DNA of 32,827 nt from Fimenecus sp045531435 (GTDB lineage: Bacteria > Bacillota > Clostridia > Oscillospirales > Acutalibacteraceae), in NCBI GenBank assembly GCA_045531435.1, contig JAZSDZ010000144.1, forward strand, positions 1 through 32,827, given 5' to 3'. This document shows positions 1-7,723 of the stretch, piece by piece. How positions within the stretch are numbered: position 1 is the first letter of the stretch; each line of letters opens with the position of its first letter. Made by a program: the position numbers and the translations under genes. Below the pieces are notes generated by a model, which was not told the origin of the DNA, did no database searches, and was given only the letters and a program-made list of their open reading frames with translations.

Positions 1-1
1 T

Positions 2-136
2 TGTGGAGTAGAATGCGATTGTAAATGTCATTCTCAGGGTATTGTAGGCTTCTTCTGGAACTTCGGAAACTTCTTCAGAATGCTTTTCAATTTAGGAAGT
101 CATGAATATTGTGAATGTGGTGCTAAGCACTATTAA
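2..136 (+). CDS. C-terminal end of a secreted-type protein with a Cys/aromatic tail (partial)
   Basis: An open frame enters from the left edge and stops with TAA at 134-136, giving 44 residues with no start in the window. The tail has two Cys clusters, CDCKCH near its start and CECGAKHY at its very end, around a Phe/Trp-rich stretch (GFFWNFGNFF, then MLFNLG). From memory, tails of the form C-x-C-x-CH, aromatic helix, CxCGxxHY end many large secreted proteins of gut Clostridia, where their role is unknown; surface retention is a guess. A hairpin terminator follows 15 bases after the stop, supporting a real gene end. The rest of the protein is outside the window, so its main function cannot be stated. 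Confidence 0.6.
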   Translation, partial: CGVECDCKCHSQGIVGFFWNFGNFFRMLFNLGSHEYCECGAKHY

Positions 137-151
137 TATAATCTAAAATTT

Positions 152-186
152 AACGCCTTGAGTTGATTCTCAGGGCGTTTTTTATT
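152..186 (+). terminator. Rho-independent terminator of the left-edge gene
   Basis: Arms AACGCCTTGAG (152-162) and CTCAGGGCGTT (169-179) pair over 11 bp with one G-U, around a 6-base loop, followed by a T-rich run. It closes the partial gene ending at 136. Confidence 0.85.
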
Positions 187-207
187 GCTTTGTTATTGAA
201 TATGTTC

Positions 208-242
208 AATCCTCTTTTTTAAGTAAAAAAGGGGATTTTTTG
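208..242 (+). terminator. Second hairpin with T-run upstream of the helicase operon
   Basis: Arms 208-220 (AATCCTC plus six T) and 225-237 (six A plus GGGGATT) pair over 13 bp with one G-U and a 4-base loop, then a T-run. It follows the first terminator by only about 20 bases, so the unit starting at 441 is doubly insulated from upstream transcription. Confidence 0.6.
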
Positions 243-313
243 CGTTTTTTTGACCTTGTCTGAGTTTGTCCAGTCTCTGTCTTTTTATGTCTTTCTCTTG
301 TCAATTACCCATA

Positions 314-342
314 TTGCAAAACGCAATTTTCTGTGGTATATC
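314..342 (+). promoter_or_regulatory. Putative sigma-A promoter of unit A
   Basis: TTGCAA (314-319), 17-base spacer, TATATC (337-342), with TG one base upstream of the -10 (extended -10). The predicted transcript starts near 349 and has a leader of about 90 bases before the ATG at 441. It is the best match in the gap but imperfect. Confidence 0.4.
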
Positions 343-440
343 TTTATATCACAAAGTGGCAAAAAGTGCGATTTTTCGTCGTTTATTATGCTGATTTACA
401 CTATCAATTTAGTTATATTTATAGAAAAGGAGATGGAGCA

Positions 441-3400
441 ATGATTGAACAAGGTAACTACACTGATTTGTTCAGCTATATGATGGAAATGGAGTCTGTT
501 GATGAAAATGACAGACTGGGTATTAAGGATGTTGATGAGGCTTTTGTAAACTCATTGAACAAATTCAATTATGTTAATGTAAGTTATATTGCAGAAAAGA
601 CAGGTTTGCCTATTGAAACTGTAGTTGTTGAACTTAAGGATGTTATTTTCCAGGACCCCGATTTTTTTGAAGACAATGAGCCTTATGATATAACAAAAGG
701 CTGGGTTGTTTTATCATGTTATATCAGCGGTAATGTAAAAAAGAAGCTTAAAAAGGCAATAGCAATGAATAAAAAGTTTAAGGGCGTTTTTGAAAGCAAT
801 ATCCGTGTTTTAAGTAATGCGTTGCCTGATTTTGTCAATATTGATGATATTCATATCGGACTTGGTGCCTCATGGATTCCTGTGGAGGAATATATGATGT
901 TTATGCATCAGTTTCTTCGTCTTAATCGAGTACCTACTATTGTTTATAACAAGGAGTTGGCAAGATATAAGGTTGCCATTGCTGATGAGGATAAGAATTC
1001 AGTTTTCAACACAAAAACATATGGCGTATGTGAAACAAGAAAAATGAATTATTATGACTGCTCAAAACAATACATTACAGCAGCAGAAATAATAGAACAT
1101 ACCCTTAATGGCAGAGTGGTTAAAGTGTATGATTACATTCCTAATTATTCAAGAGCTCGTTATATTTATGACCCCGTCCTTAATGTGGAAAAGACTCTTG
1201 AAGCTCAGGAAAAACAGCAAAAAATTGTTGATGCTTTCAAAGATTGGGTTTATAGCAACAAAAATCGTATTGCACAGTTTGAGGAGTATTACAATGAGGC
1301 TATGGTAGGATATGCTATCCCGAAATATGATGGCTCATTTCTGAAATTTCCCGGACTCAATCCTGATATTGCACCTTATCAGCATCAAAAAAATGCAATT
1401 GCACGTGTTTTGCTTTCAAATAACAATGTGTTGTTAGCTCACGATGTGGGAGCAGGTAAAACATATGAAATGGTTATCTCAGTGCATGAGTTAAAACGAA
1501 TGGGAATGTCTGAAAAGAATCTCGTTGTGGTGCCTAACAATGTTTTACAGGCAACTGTCGATGCTCATCGTCTTTTATATAAGGATGATAAAATCCTTGT
1601 TGTCTATCCTAAGGATTTTACCCCTCATAATCGTAATCAGGTGCTTCAAAAAATTCATGATGAAGATTATGTGGCTGTCTATATGGCTTATAGTAGCTTT
1701 GATATGGTTGTTATGAGTAAAAAGTATTATGTGGATAAAATGCAAGGTGAAATACATACACTTCGTACCGCATTTGAAAATGCGCAGACTACTTATGAAA
1801 AACATCTTATTGACAGCAATATCAATATCCTTAAACGAAAGCTCGATAAGTACATAGAAAACGAGACTGATTGTGCGTGGCTTCCTTTTGAAAAGTTAGG
1901 TATTAATACACTTGTCGTTGACGAGGCTCATCATTATAAAAATATACCCACAAGAAGTAATACTGACAATGTGGTGGGCTTCAGCAGTAATGGTAGCAAA
2001 AAATGTCGTGAAATGCTTGAAAAAGCACATTGCGTTGACCGTGTGATTTTTGCAACAGGAACACCACTTACAAACAGTCAGGCAGACTTGTTTGCATTCC
2101 AGATGTATTTACAACCGGGAGTGCTCAAATACCACAATCTTAATACTTTTGACCGTTGGATTAACACCTTCGGTCATCGTGAGCTTACTATTGAATGTGA
2201 TGTTGATGCTAACAGTAATAATCTCAGAACAATGGTAAGATTCACATCATTTCACAATCTTGGTGAGCTGATGTCGCTTTTTTCTCAGGTGTGCGACTTT
2301 CATCACATTCAGGAGGATGAAACGGGATTTCCTGAGTTTAACGGATATACAGATATCTGTGTCGCAAGAAACTCTGCACAGAAGGCTTATAATGATGGAT
2401 TAACCGAGCGTACTGAACTTGTCCGTAAAGGTAAGGTGAAAAGAGATGTTGATAATCTTTTGAATATTATAACGGACGGCAGATTATCTGCTCTTGATGT
2501 AAGACTTACTGATTATAACGGTCCTATTAATTTGTCTGAAGACACAAAGATTGCTGCTTGTGCAAGAACGGTATATAAAACATATCTTTTGTATCCGGAA
2601 ACAACTCAGATTGTATTCAGTGATATAGGAACACCGAAGGCTAAATTCAATGTTTACGATTGCCTTGCTGATGAACTTGTAAAACTTGGTATGAAACGAG
2701 AAGAAATTGCATTTGTTCACGATGCTACAACTGATGCAGCAAGAAGTAAACTTTTTGCAAAAATGAACAAGGGCGAAATCAAAGTGGTTGTAGGTTCAAC
2801 ACAGAAATTAGGTATAGGCGTTAATGTTCAGGAACGCCTTATTGCTATTCATCACTTGTCAGTGCCGTGGCGACCTGCTGATATGGTACAAAGAGAAGGT
2901 CGTATTCTTCGTAAAGGTAATACCTGTAAAGAGGTTTTCATTTTCAGGTATATTACAGAAAATACCTTTGATGCATATATCTGGCAGATTCTTGAAAACA
3001 AACAGAAATTCATAGCTTCATTCCTCAGCGGTACATCCACTGCAAGAAGTATGGACGATATTGCTGATGTAGTTTTGTCATATGCAGAGGTTAAGGCTCT
3101 TGCAATCGGTAACCCGCTTATCAAGGAAAGAGTTGAAGTTTCAATTTCACTTGAACGCACTAAACTTGCTTGTCGTTCAAGACAGAAGCAAATTCAGACA
3201 CTTCGTGGACTTTTAGAAGGCATACCTGAAAAAATGAAGAAGCACGAAGAATTGGCGGAAACAGCAGAAAAGGATTACAAAGACTATATCTCAAGAAAAC
3301 AGAAAGTTCCCAATGATGTGAGAAAGTCGTTCGGCAAAAAGATACTTGCTGAACTGCAGGATAATATCTTCCGTAGTGAAGAACGAAAATTTGATACATA

Positions 3401-3740
3401 TCAGGGCTTTGACATAATGCTTCCTGCCAATATGTCAAGAGATTATTCATATGTTGTCATCAGAAGCCAGAATGGCGGTAAGTACTATTGCGAAATGGAG
3501 TTGGATAAGCAACTCAGGGGCTGTAGTATGACCATTGACTATCTGCTTGAACATCTTAATGAACGTGCAGAGGAGCACAGATTCAAGATAGTCGAACTTG
3601 AAAAACAAGCAGTTGAAGCAAAATATGACCTTGAGCAGGACAATCCATATGTTGATGAGATTGAAAAAATTAAGGACAAACTTGTCGAAATCGATTCATT
3701 ACTTGAAGAAATGGCGAATCAGGAAAAGAAAGCATCCTGA
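441..3740 (+). CDS. SNF2-type helicase, N12-class methylase-helicase relative lacking the methylase
   Basis: A superfamily 2 DNA translocase of 1099 residues. Visible motifs are Walker A GAGKT (337-341, within LLAHDVGAGKT), DEAH (494-497), ATGTPLTNS (motif III) and a C-terminal helicase block ending in QREGRILRKGN (817-827). The context of these motifs (PGLNP..APYQHQKNAIAR, VVDEAHHYKN, FDAYIWQILENKQKFI, LSYAEVKALAIGNP) closely follows the helicase half of the 'N12 class' methylase-helicases carried by conjugative elements and prophages. No NPPY/DPPY methylase motif is present; residues 1-330 hold the helicase-preceding region (SGNVKKKLKKA, IGLGASWIP) only. The tail (about 880-1099) is charged and probably coiled-coil. 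ATG 441 is chosen over an in-frame 333 because AAAAGGAGA lies 8 bases upstream. First gene of unit A, 20 bases before the MoxR gene. Role in DNA processing or remodelling is inferred. Confidence 0.88.
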   Translation: MIEQGNYTDLFSYMMEMESVDENDRLGIKDVDEAFVNSLNKFNYVNVSYIAEKTGLPIETVVVELKDVIFQDPDFFEDNEPYDITKGWVVLSCYISGNVKKKLKKAIAMNKKFKGVFESNIRVLSNALPDFVNIDDIHIGLGASWIPVEEYMMFMHQFLRLNRVPTIVYNKELARYKVAIADEDKNSVFNTKTYGVCETRKMNYYDCSKQYITAAEIIEHTLNGRVVKVYDYIPNYSRARYIYDPVLNVEKTLEAQEKQQKIVDAFKDWVYSNKNRIAQFEEYYNEAMVGYAIPKYDGSFLKFPGLNPDIAPYQHQKNAIARVLLSNNNVLLAHDVGAGKTYEMVISVHELKRMGMSEKNLVVVPNNVLQATVDAHRLLYKDDKILVVYPKDFTPHNRNQVLQKIHDEDYVAVYMAYSSFDMVVMSKKYYVDKMQGEIHTLRTAFENAQTTYEKHLIDSNINILKRKLDKYIENETDCAWLPFEKLGINTLVVDEAHHYKNIPTRSNTDNVVGFSSNGSKKCREMLEKAHCVDRVIFATGTPLTNSQADLFAFQMYLQPGVLKYHNLNTFDRWINTFGHRELTIECDVDANSNNLRTMVRFTSFHNLGELMSLFSQVCDFHHIQEDETGFPEFNGYTDICVARNSAQKAYNDGLTERTELVRKGKVKRDVDNLLNIITDGRLSALDVRLTDYNGPINLSEDTKIAACARTVYKTYLLYPETTQIVFSDIGTPKAKFNVYDCLADELVKLGMKREEIAFVHDATTDAARSKLFAKMNKGEIKVVVGSTQKLGIGVNVQERLIAIHHLSVPWRPADMVQREGRILRKGNTCKEVFIFRYITENTFDAYIWQILENKQKFIASFLSGTSTARSMDDIADVVLSYAEVKALAIGNPLIKERVEVSISLERTKLACRSRQKQIQTLRGLLEGIPEKMKKHEELAETAEKDYKDYISRKQKVPNDVRKSFGKKILAELQDNIFRSEERKFDTYQGFDIMLPANMSRDYSYVVIRSQNGGKYYCEMELDKQLRGCSMTIDYLLEHLNERAEEHRFKIVELEKQAVEAKYDLEQDNPYVDEIEKIKDKLVEIDSLLEEMANQEKKAS

Positions 3741-3760
3741 TAATTTATAAGGAGTAAAAA

Positions 3761-4867
3761 ATGATTACAGATACATTTAAATGCAACATTCCTAATATTA
3801 CAGTAAACAAAGTTGTTGATTCATTAATTGCACTTTATTCCAATGCAATAAGAATGCATCAGGATTTAAAAAAGCTTCCCACACCATTTTTGTGGGGAGC
3901 AGCAGGTATAGGTAAGTCGCAAGGTGTTTATCAGCTTGCCGAAAGACTTGAAAAGGAAACAGGTAAGAGAGTTGTTGTTACAGATATACGACTTTTGCTT
4001 TTTTCACCTGTTGACCTTCGCGGCGTGCCTGTTGCAGATGAACATAAGCAATTTACCGTATGGCTTAAACCACAGATTTTCAAGATGGATGAGGATAAAA
4101 ACACAGTTAATATCCTTTTCCTTGACGAATTATCAGCAGCACCACAATCTGTTCAAGCTGCGGCATATCAGATTTGTCTTGACAGAAAAATCGGTGAGCA
4201 TACTCTTCCCGATAACTGTATCGTTATAGCTGCAGGTAATAGAGTGACTGACCAGTCTGTAAGCTATAAAATGCCTAAAGCACTTTGTAACAGACTTATG
4301 CACTTTAATGTTGAGAGTGATTATGCTACATGGAGAGAATGGGCCATTGAAAATGAAATATCCGAAAAGGTTATTGGATATCTTGCAATGGATAACACAC
4401 GACTCTGTGTCGAGCCTGAAACATCCGACCTTGCGTATTGCACTCCTCGTTCATGGGAATTTGTTAGCAACATTCTTAAAATGACTGAGAATAGTCCTGA
4501 AACTGCTTGCGATTTGATTTCTGCTTGTGTCGGAAGAGACACTGCTATAGAATTTCTCAGATTTTGCAAAGGCTCATTGAGACTTCCTGAAATAAGCGAC
4601 ATTATAAACGGGAAGTGTAAAGAATATCCTCAAAGACACGATACAGCATTTGTTCTTGTGTCCGGTATTGTTGCAAGAATCAAGAAAGATTGTGAAATGT
4701 TGACAAATACACAAATCGAAAATGTTTGGAATTATGTTCAGCGTTTGCCGAATGATTTTGTAATGATGTTTGTGAAGGATATTCACAATATTGCAGCAGT
4801 AAACAAGAAACTTATGAAATGCTATAGTTTTCAACAATGGCTCAATAAAAACAGACTTTACGGTTAA
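3761..4867 (+). CDS. MoxR-family AAA+ ATPase
   Basis: A 368-residue AAA+ ATPase. Walker A is GAAGIGKS (46-53), Walker B ends FLDELS (D122, E123), sensor 1 lies in IAAGNR, and the arginine-finger region is ALCNRLMHF. The order and the SVQAAAYQICLDRKIG helix are typical of MoxR ATPases, which act as chaperone-like remodellers and almost always work with a vWA-domain partner. Here the next gene encodes that partner and begins at or just after the stop, which supports a MoxR-vWA complex in the cytoplasm. GGAGT lies a few bases before the ATG. What the complex remodels is not visible; the helicase upstream and the membrane metalloprotease downstream are candidates by position. Confidence 0.9.
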   Translation: MITDTFKCNIPNITVNKVVDSLIALYSNAIRMHQDLKKLPTPFLWGAAGIGKSQGVYQLAERLEKETGKRVVVTDIRLLLFSPVDLRGVPVADEHKQFTVWLKPQIFKMDEDKNTVNILFLDELSAAPQSVQAAAYQICLDRKIGEHTLPDNCIVIAAGNRVTDQSVSYKMPKALCNRLMHFNVESDYATWREWAIENEISEKVIGYLAMDNTRLCVEPETSDLAYCTPRSWEFVSNILKMTENSPETACDLISACVGRDTAIEFLRFCKGSLRLPEISDIINGKCKEYPQRHDTAFVLVSGIVARIKKDCEMLTNTQIENVWNYVQRLPNDFVMMFVKDIHNIAAVNKKLMKCYSFQQWLNKNRLYG

Positions 4868-4884
4868 TGAATTCGGGAGAAAAA

Positions 4885-6060
4885 ATGGAACAGACAATTA
4901 TAAGAAATCTTGCACCAAGACTAGTGAAACTCAGGTCAGAAATTATAGACCGTTACCCTTTTTATGGAAGACTTCTTATGCATCTTAATATTACTTTTGA
5001 AGAATGTGGTACAGCATATACCGATATGGAGAAAATTGTATTTGACCCGCAGTTCGCAAATAAGCTGTCAGACACAGAGCTTAGATTTGTGATGATGCAT
5101 GAGGTTATGCATTGCGTGTTAAAGCACTGTACAAGAGGTGCAGGTAAATTGCCGTTAATATATAACATTGCCTGTGATATTGTTGTGAACTCATTTCTTC
5201 TTGAGGAGTTGCAACTTGAAGAATTGTCAATTGATGGCAGTGCTGTGATGCACCGACTTCCAAATGGCATGGAGGGAAGGCTATATACTGCCGAATATGT
5301 GTATAGTAAGCTTCTCAAAAATTCTCAGGAAAAGTTGAATGAAATTTATGAAAACGGTCTTCTTGATAACCACGATGTGTGGGAAAAACTTAAGGCTGAT
5401 GATATGCTTGACCATAGTTGGGATAAATTTGTCCGTGATACTGTTGCTACTTGTGGTAGTGGCTTCTGGAGGCGTTTAACGAGAACAGGAGATTTTGCTG
5501 TTGGTATTGAAAAGGTTGACTGGAAAACCGTACTCCACGATTTTATTCAGCACGACAGATGTGACTATTTGTTTTCGATTCCCGACCGAAGATTTCAGTC
5601 GGAATACATTTTACCCTCTTTTTCAGAAAATGTTGATGGGTACAAAGCGGAAAATCTTTGGTTTGTAGTTGATACAAGTGGCTCAGTTTCTGTAGCAGGA
5701 GTAGGACAGGCACTTTATGAAGTACAGATGGCGATGGAACAAATCGGTAATCTGTCAGGTAGTTTATCTTTTTTTGATTCTGATGTTTCTGACCCGATTT
5801 CCTTTGAAACGGTTGAAGAATTAAAAAATATATCACCAGTTGGCGGTGGTGGTACAAGTTTTAAGGCGATTTTTGAAAAGCTTGAAAGTATGAAAGACGA
5901 CTTTGAGCCTGTCGCTATAATTATTGCGACAGATGGCTATGCGTCATTCCCACAGGAAAATGTGGCAATGAATATTCCTGTAATATGGGTTGTTATTGAC
6001 AGTACTGTTGAACCGCCATGGGGAACGACTGTTCATATTACAACAAAGATTGAAGATTAA
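4885..6060 (+). CDS. DUF2201-type putative metallopeptidase fused to a vWA-like domain
   Basis: A 391-residue two-domain protein. The N-terminal part carries a zincin-like HEVMH (72-76) followed by a helix with NIACDIVVN, as in DUF2201 putative metallopeptidases. The C-terminal part is vWA-like with a complete MIDAS: DTSGS (263-267), T324 in GGGTS, and D350 in IIATDG, so it should bind a divalent metal. Such proteins are encoded beside MoxR ATPases, as here. Two starts are possible: ATG 4867, overlapping the MoxR stop as TAATG, and ATG 4885 with GGGAG 5 bases upstream. I chose 4885; coupling through 4867 would add six residues. No signal peptide or membrane segment is seen. Whether the HExxH site cleaves a substrate is untested. 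Confidence 0.85.
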   Translation: MEQTIIRNLAPRLVKLRSEIIDRYPFYGRLLMHLNITFEECGTAYTDMEKIVFDPQFANKLSDTELRFVMMHEVMHCVLKHCTRGAGKLPLIYNIACDIVVNSFLLEELQLEELSIDGSAVMHRLPNGMEGRLYTAEYVYSKLLKNSQEKLNEIYENGLLDNHDVWEKLKADDMLDHSWDKFVRDTVATCGSGFWRRLTRTGDFAVGIEKVDWKTVLHDFIQHDRCDYLFSIPDRRFQSEYILPSFSENVDGYKAENLWFVVDTSGSVSVAGVGQALYEVQMAMEQIGNLSGSLSFFDSDVSDPISFETVEELKNISPVGGGGTSFKAIFEKLESMKDDFEPVAIIIATDGYASFPQENVAMNIPVIWVVIDSTVEPPWGTTVHITTKIED

Positions 6061-6077
6061 TAAAGGAGGCAAAGAAA

Positions 6078-7049
6078 ATGAAAAAAGACACACTCGTGAG
6101 ATGGGTGAAATTTGAAAAAATTAATGAATACAGATATCGTGCTATAGATTTGCAAAATCAGGAAACACATATCCTTGATGCTGAAACAGTAAGGTTTGCA
6201 AGACACCTTGATGGACATGCAGACCCTTATAAAGTTGATTCGAGATGGACTCGCAGACAAGTTGCGGAGATGCTGTTACACCTTGACGAACTGGAATTGT
6301 TGCGAAACCGAAGAGTATATACTTCACTTATAGGAATATATCTTACATTATGGCAACCAAAGGTTACCCCTAAAATGCGACTTGTGTCATATTTAATTAA
6401 TCTGGCACTGCTTATAAGCTGGTTTCCATTTTTGTGTATCTCTTTTTTCTTTGCCACTGATTATATCTGTAGCGTTGATATGGATTATTTTATTCATGGA
6501 ATTGTGCTTGGCACTGTTGTGGGTATGGTTATGCACGAGCTTGGCCATATGTTTGCGTGTTTGGGATATGGTGGCAGAGTTTTTGAATTAGGTGTAGGTG
6601 TTCATTGTTTTATGCCTGTGGCGTATGTTATGAATGACGATTCACCTATAAAAAACAAATTGCACAGAGCACAGGTGTCTGCTGCAGGTGTAGAGATGAA
6701 TATGTTTGTTGCCGGTGTGTTTTTTATGCTTTCAGCAATCCCTGATGTATTAGGTTCAATGTGCTTTTCTGCCGCAATATGCAATATTGTAATGGGCATT
6801 TTTAATATGGCAATAGTAACTTGTCTTGACGGTGCACATGTGTTTTCACAACTGACAGGAATTGACCTGCTTAATGAGAAAATCAAAAGAGTAGTAAGAC
6901 ATCGCTTATACAGAAAAAGACTCTTGAATAAAGGCGCTTCAGGAGTGGCAACAATAGCAGTTTGTTATACTATCAGAACAATGCAGCTGGTTGGTTTGCC
7001 TCTGTTTATATTCTCAAATATTTTAGGAGTGGTTGCATGGTTTGTATAA
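6078..7049 (+). CDS. PqqD-like/M50 integral membrane metalloprotease
   Basis: A 323-residue protein. Residues 25-78 look like a small PqqD-type winged-helix domain (aromatic and Leu-rich, 'ARHLDG...QVAEMLLHLDELELL'). The rest is a site-2-protease-type membrane domain with helices around 105-128 and 140-160, zinc motif HELGH (153-157), and the distal LDG motif (LDGAH, 250-254) preceded by further helices. This layout is shared with peptide zinc metalloproteases of peptide-export and modification loci, where the PqqD-like part holds a peptide. AAAGGAGG precedes the ATG by 9 bases; the gap to the vWA gene is 17 bases. The substrate is unknown. It could cleave a membrane regulator or process a small peptide; a 12-codon reading frame lies just downstream of the next gene. 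Confidence 0.82.
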   Translation: MKKDTLVRWVKFEKINEYRYRAIDLQNQETHILDAETVRFARHLDGHADPYKVDSRWTRRQVAEMLLHLDELELLRNRRVYTSLIGIYLTLWQPKVTPKMRLVSYLINLALLISWFPFLCISFFFATDYICSVDMDYFIHGIVLGTVVGMVMHELGHMFACLGYGGRVFELGVGVHCFMPVAYVMNDDSPIKNKLHRAQVSAAGVEMNMFVAGVFFMLSAIPDVLGSMCFSAAICNIVMGIFNMAIVTCLDGAHVFSQLTGIDLLNEKIKRVVRHRLYRKRLLNKGASGVATIAVCYTIRTMQLVGLPLFIFSNILGVVAWFV

Positions 7050-7423
7050 AAAATATTATTAAAGGAATTCAGATGTCTTTTGCATTGATACCTATGATTT
7101 TTTCTTGCCTTTCAATTTCAAAAGAATCTTTAGAGATGTTAATCCTTTGTGTGATTTCGTTATTTTTCATTGTGGCATTTACACCACTTTTCAAAAAGAG
7201 AGAAAACCTCTGGATGTTTGTTATGGTCACATTTGCAAGTCTGCCGGTTAATCTTTTTGCAATTTATTATATGGTTTCAGAAGATGTTTTTGACTATGGT
7301 TTTGCCCTTGGAAATATCTCTTGGTACATAATGGTTTTCTATACATTGTTCAGTTTGGAACAGATAGGGTTTGCTGCCATTACAAAACTGATATGGAGAA
7401 AACAGTATAAGCTTGATATCTGA
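7037..7423 (+). CDS. Small four-helix membrane protein of unknown function
   Basis: A 128-residue, strongly hydrophobic protein with about four membrane helices (roughly 9-27, 33-51, 58-80 and 92-115) and a short basic tail. I do not recognise a family. ATG 7037 is preferred to the longer frame because AGGAG ends 7 bases upstream; this start lies inside the end of the M50 gene, overlapping it by 13 bases, so translation is probably coupled. By position it may be a partner, substrate or immunity-like protein of the M50 protease or a membrane effector. These are guesses. Confidence 0.7.
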   Translation: MVCIKNIIKGIQMSFALIPMIFSCLSISKESLEMLILCVISLFFIVAFTPLFKKRENLWMFVMVTFASLPVNLFAIYYMVSEDVFDYGFALGNISWYIMVFYTLFSLEQIGFAAITKLIWRKQYKLDI

Positions 7424-7439
7424 AGAAGGGGAGTAAACA

Positions 7440-7478
7440 ATGTCAAAATCGTCTGTTTGCGATTGCCCTGTCGCATAG
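7440..7478 (+). CDS. 12-residue micro-ORF with a good ribosome binding site
   Basis: ATG 7440 is preceded by AAGGGGAG at an ideal distance and opens a frame reading MSKSSVCDCPVA before TAG. It follows the membrane-protein gene by 16 bases. It may be a peptide substrate, a leader peptide, or the remnant of a gene broken by an early stop; after the stop the frame runs only seven more codons. Codon statistics cannot help at this length. Confidence 0.3.
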   Translation: MSKSSVCDCPVA

Positions 7479-7592
7479 GTGCAGATTGTACAACGCTTAT
7501 AATGACTTTAAGACAAAAAACAACTAAAATCGAATAATAAATATGAAAATAACAATAAAACAACAAATTTACAAAATTTTCTAATTATTCTC

Positions 7593-7621
7593 TTGACTAT
7601 TTACAAATTATGGAATATAAT
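7593..7621 (+). promoter_or_regulatory. Sigma-A promoter of the STAND-HD gene
   Basis: TTGACT (7593-7598), exactly 17 bases, then TATAAT (7616-7621). It is near consensus and gives a leader of about 95 bases before the GTG at 7724. Confidence 0.75.
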
Positions 7622-7627
7622 TTAATA

Positions 7628-7640
7628 GGTGGAAGTCACC
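7628..7640 (+). promoter_or_regulatory. Short inverted repeat at the predicted +1 of unit B
   Basis: GGTG-GAAGT-CACC begins 7 bases after the -10, where transcription should start. It may be an operator half-site pair or a 5' stem that stabilises the mRNA. The arms are only 4 bp, so chance is possible. Confidence 0.25.
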
Positions 7641-7723
7641 CATAACGCATTTCATTGGGCTATTCTTACAGAGTTTTTATGAATTTATAAATTGTTTTTT
7701 AAATTGAAGGGAGTTGTTTTTGA

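Larger units (their letters stand above)
7424..7723 (+). other. Intergenic region between units A and B
   Basis: A 300-base AT-rich gap. It holds the 12-codon frame at 7440-7478, a near-consensus promoter at 7593-7621, and a small inverted repeat at the predicted transcription start. No hairpin with a T-run is seen after unit A, so some transcription may read through into unit B. Nothing else is recognisable between 7479 and 7592. Confidence 0.6.

Noticed and set aside
333..440. Longer N-terminus for the helicase from ATG 333
   Set aside because: The extra residues are hydrophobic and unlike the family, there is no ribosome binding site, and the start lies upstream of the predicted -10; ATG 441 has AAAAGGAGA.
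4574..4897. Open frame on the minus strand across the MoxR/vWA junction
   Set aside because: It is antisense to two genes with clear motifs, has no ribosome binding site, and shows no recognisable domain.
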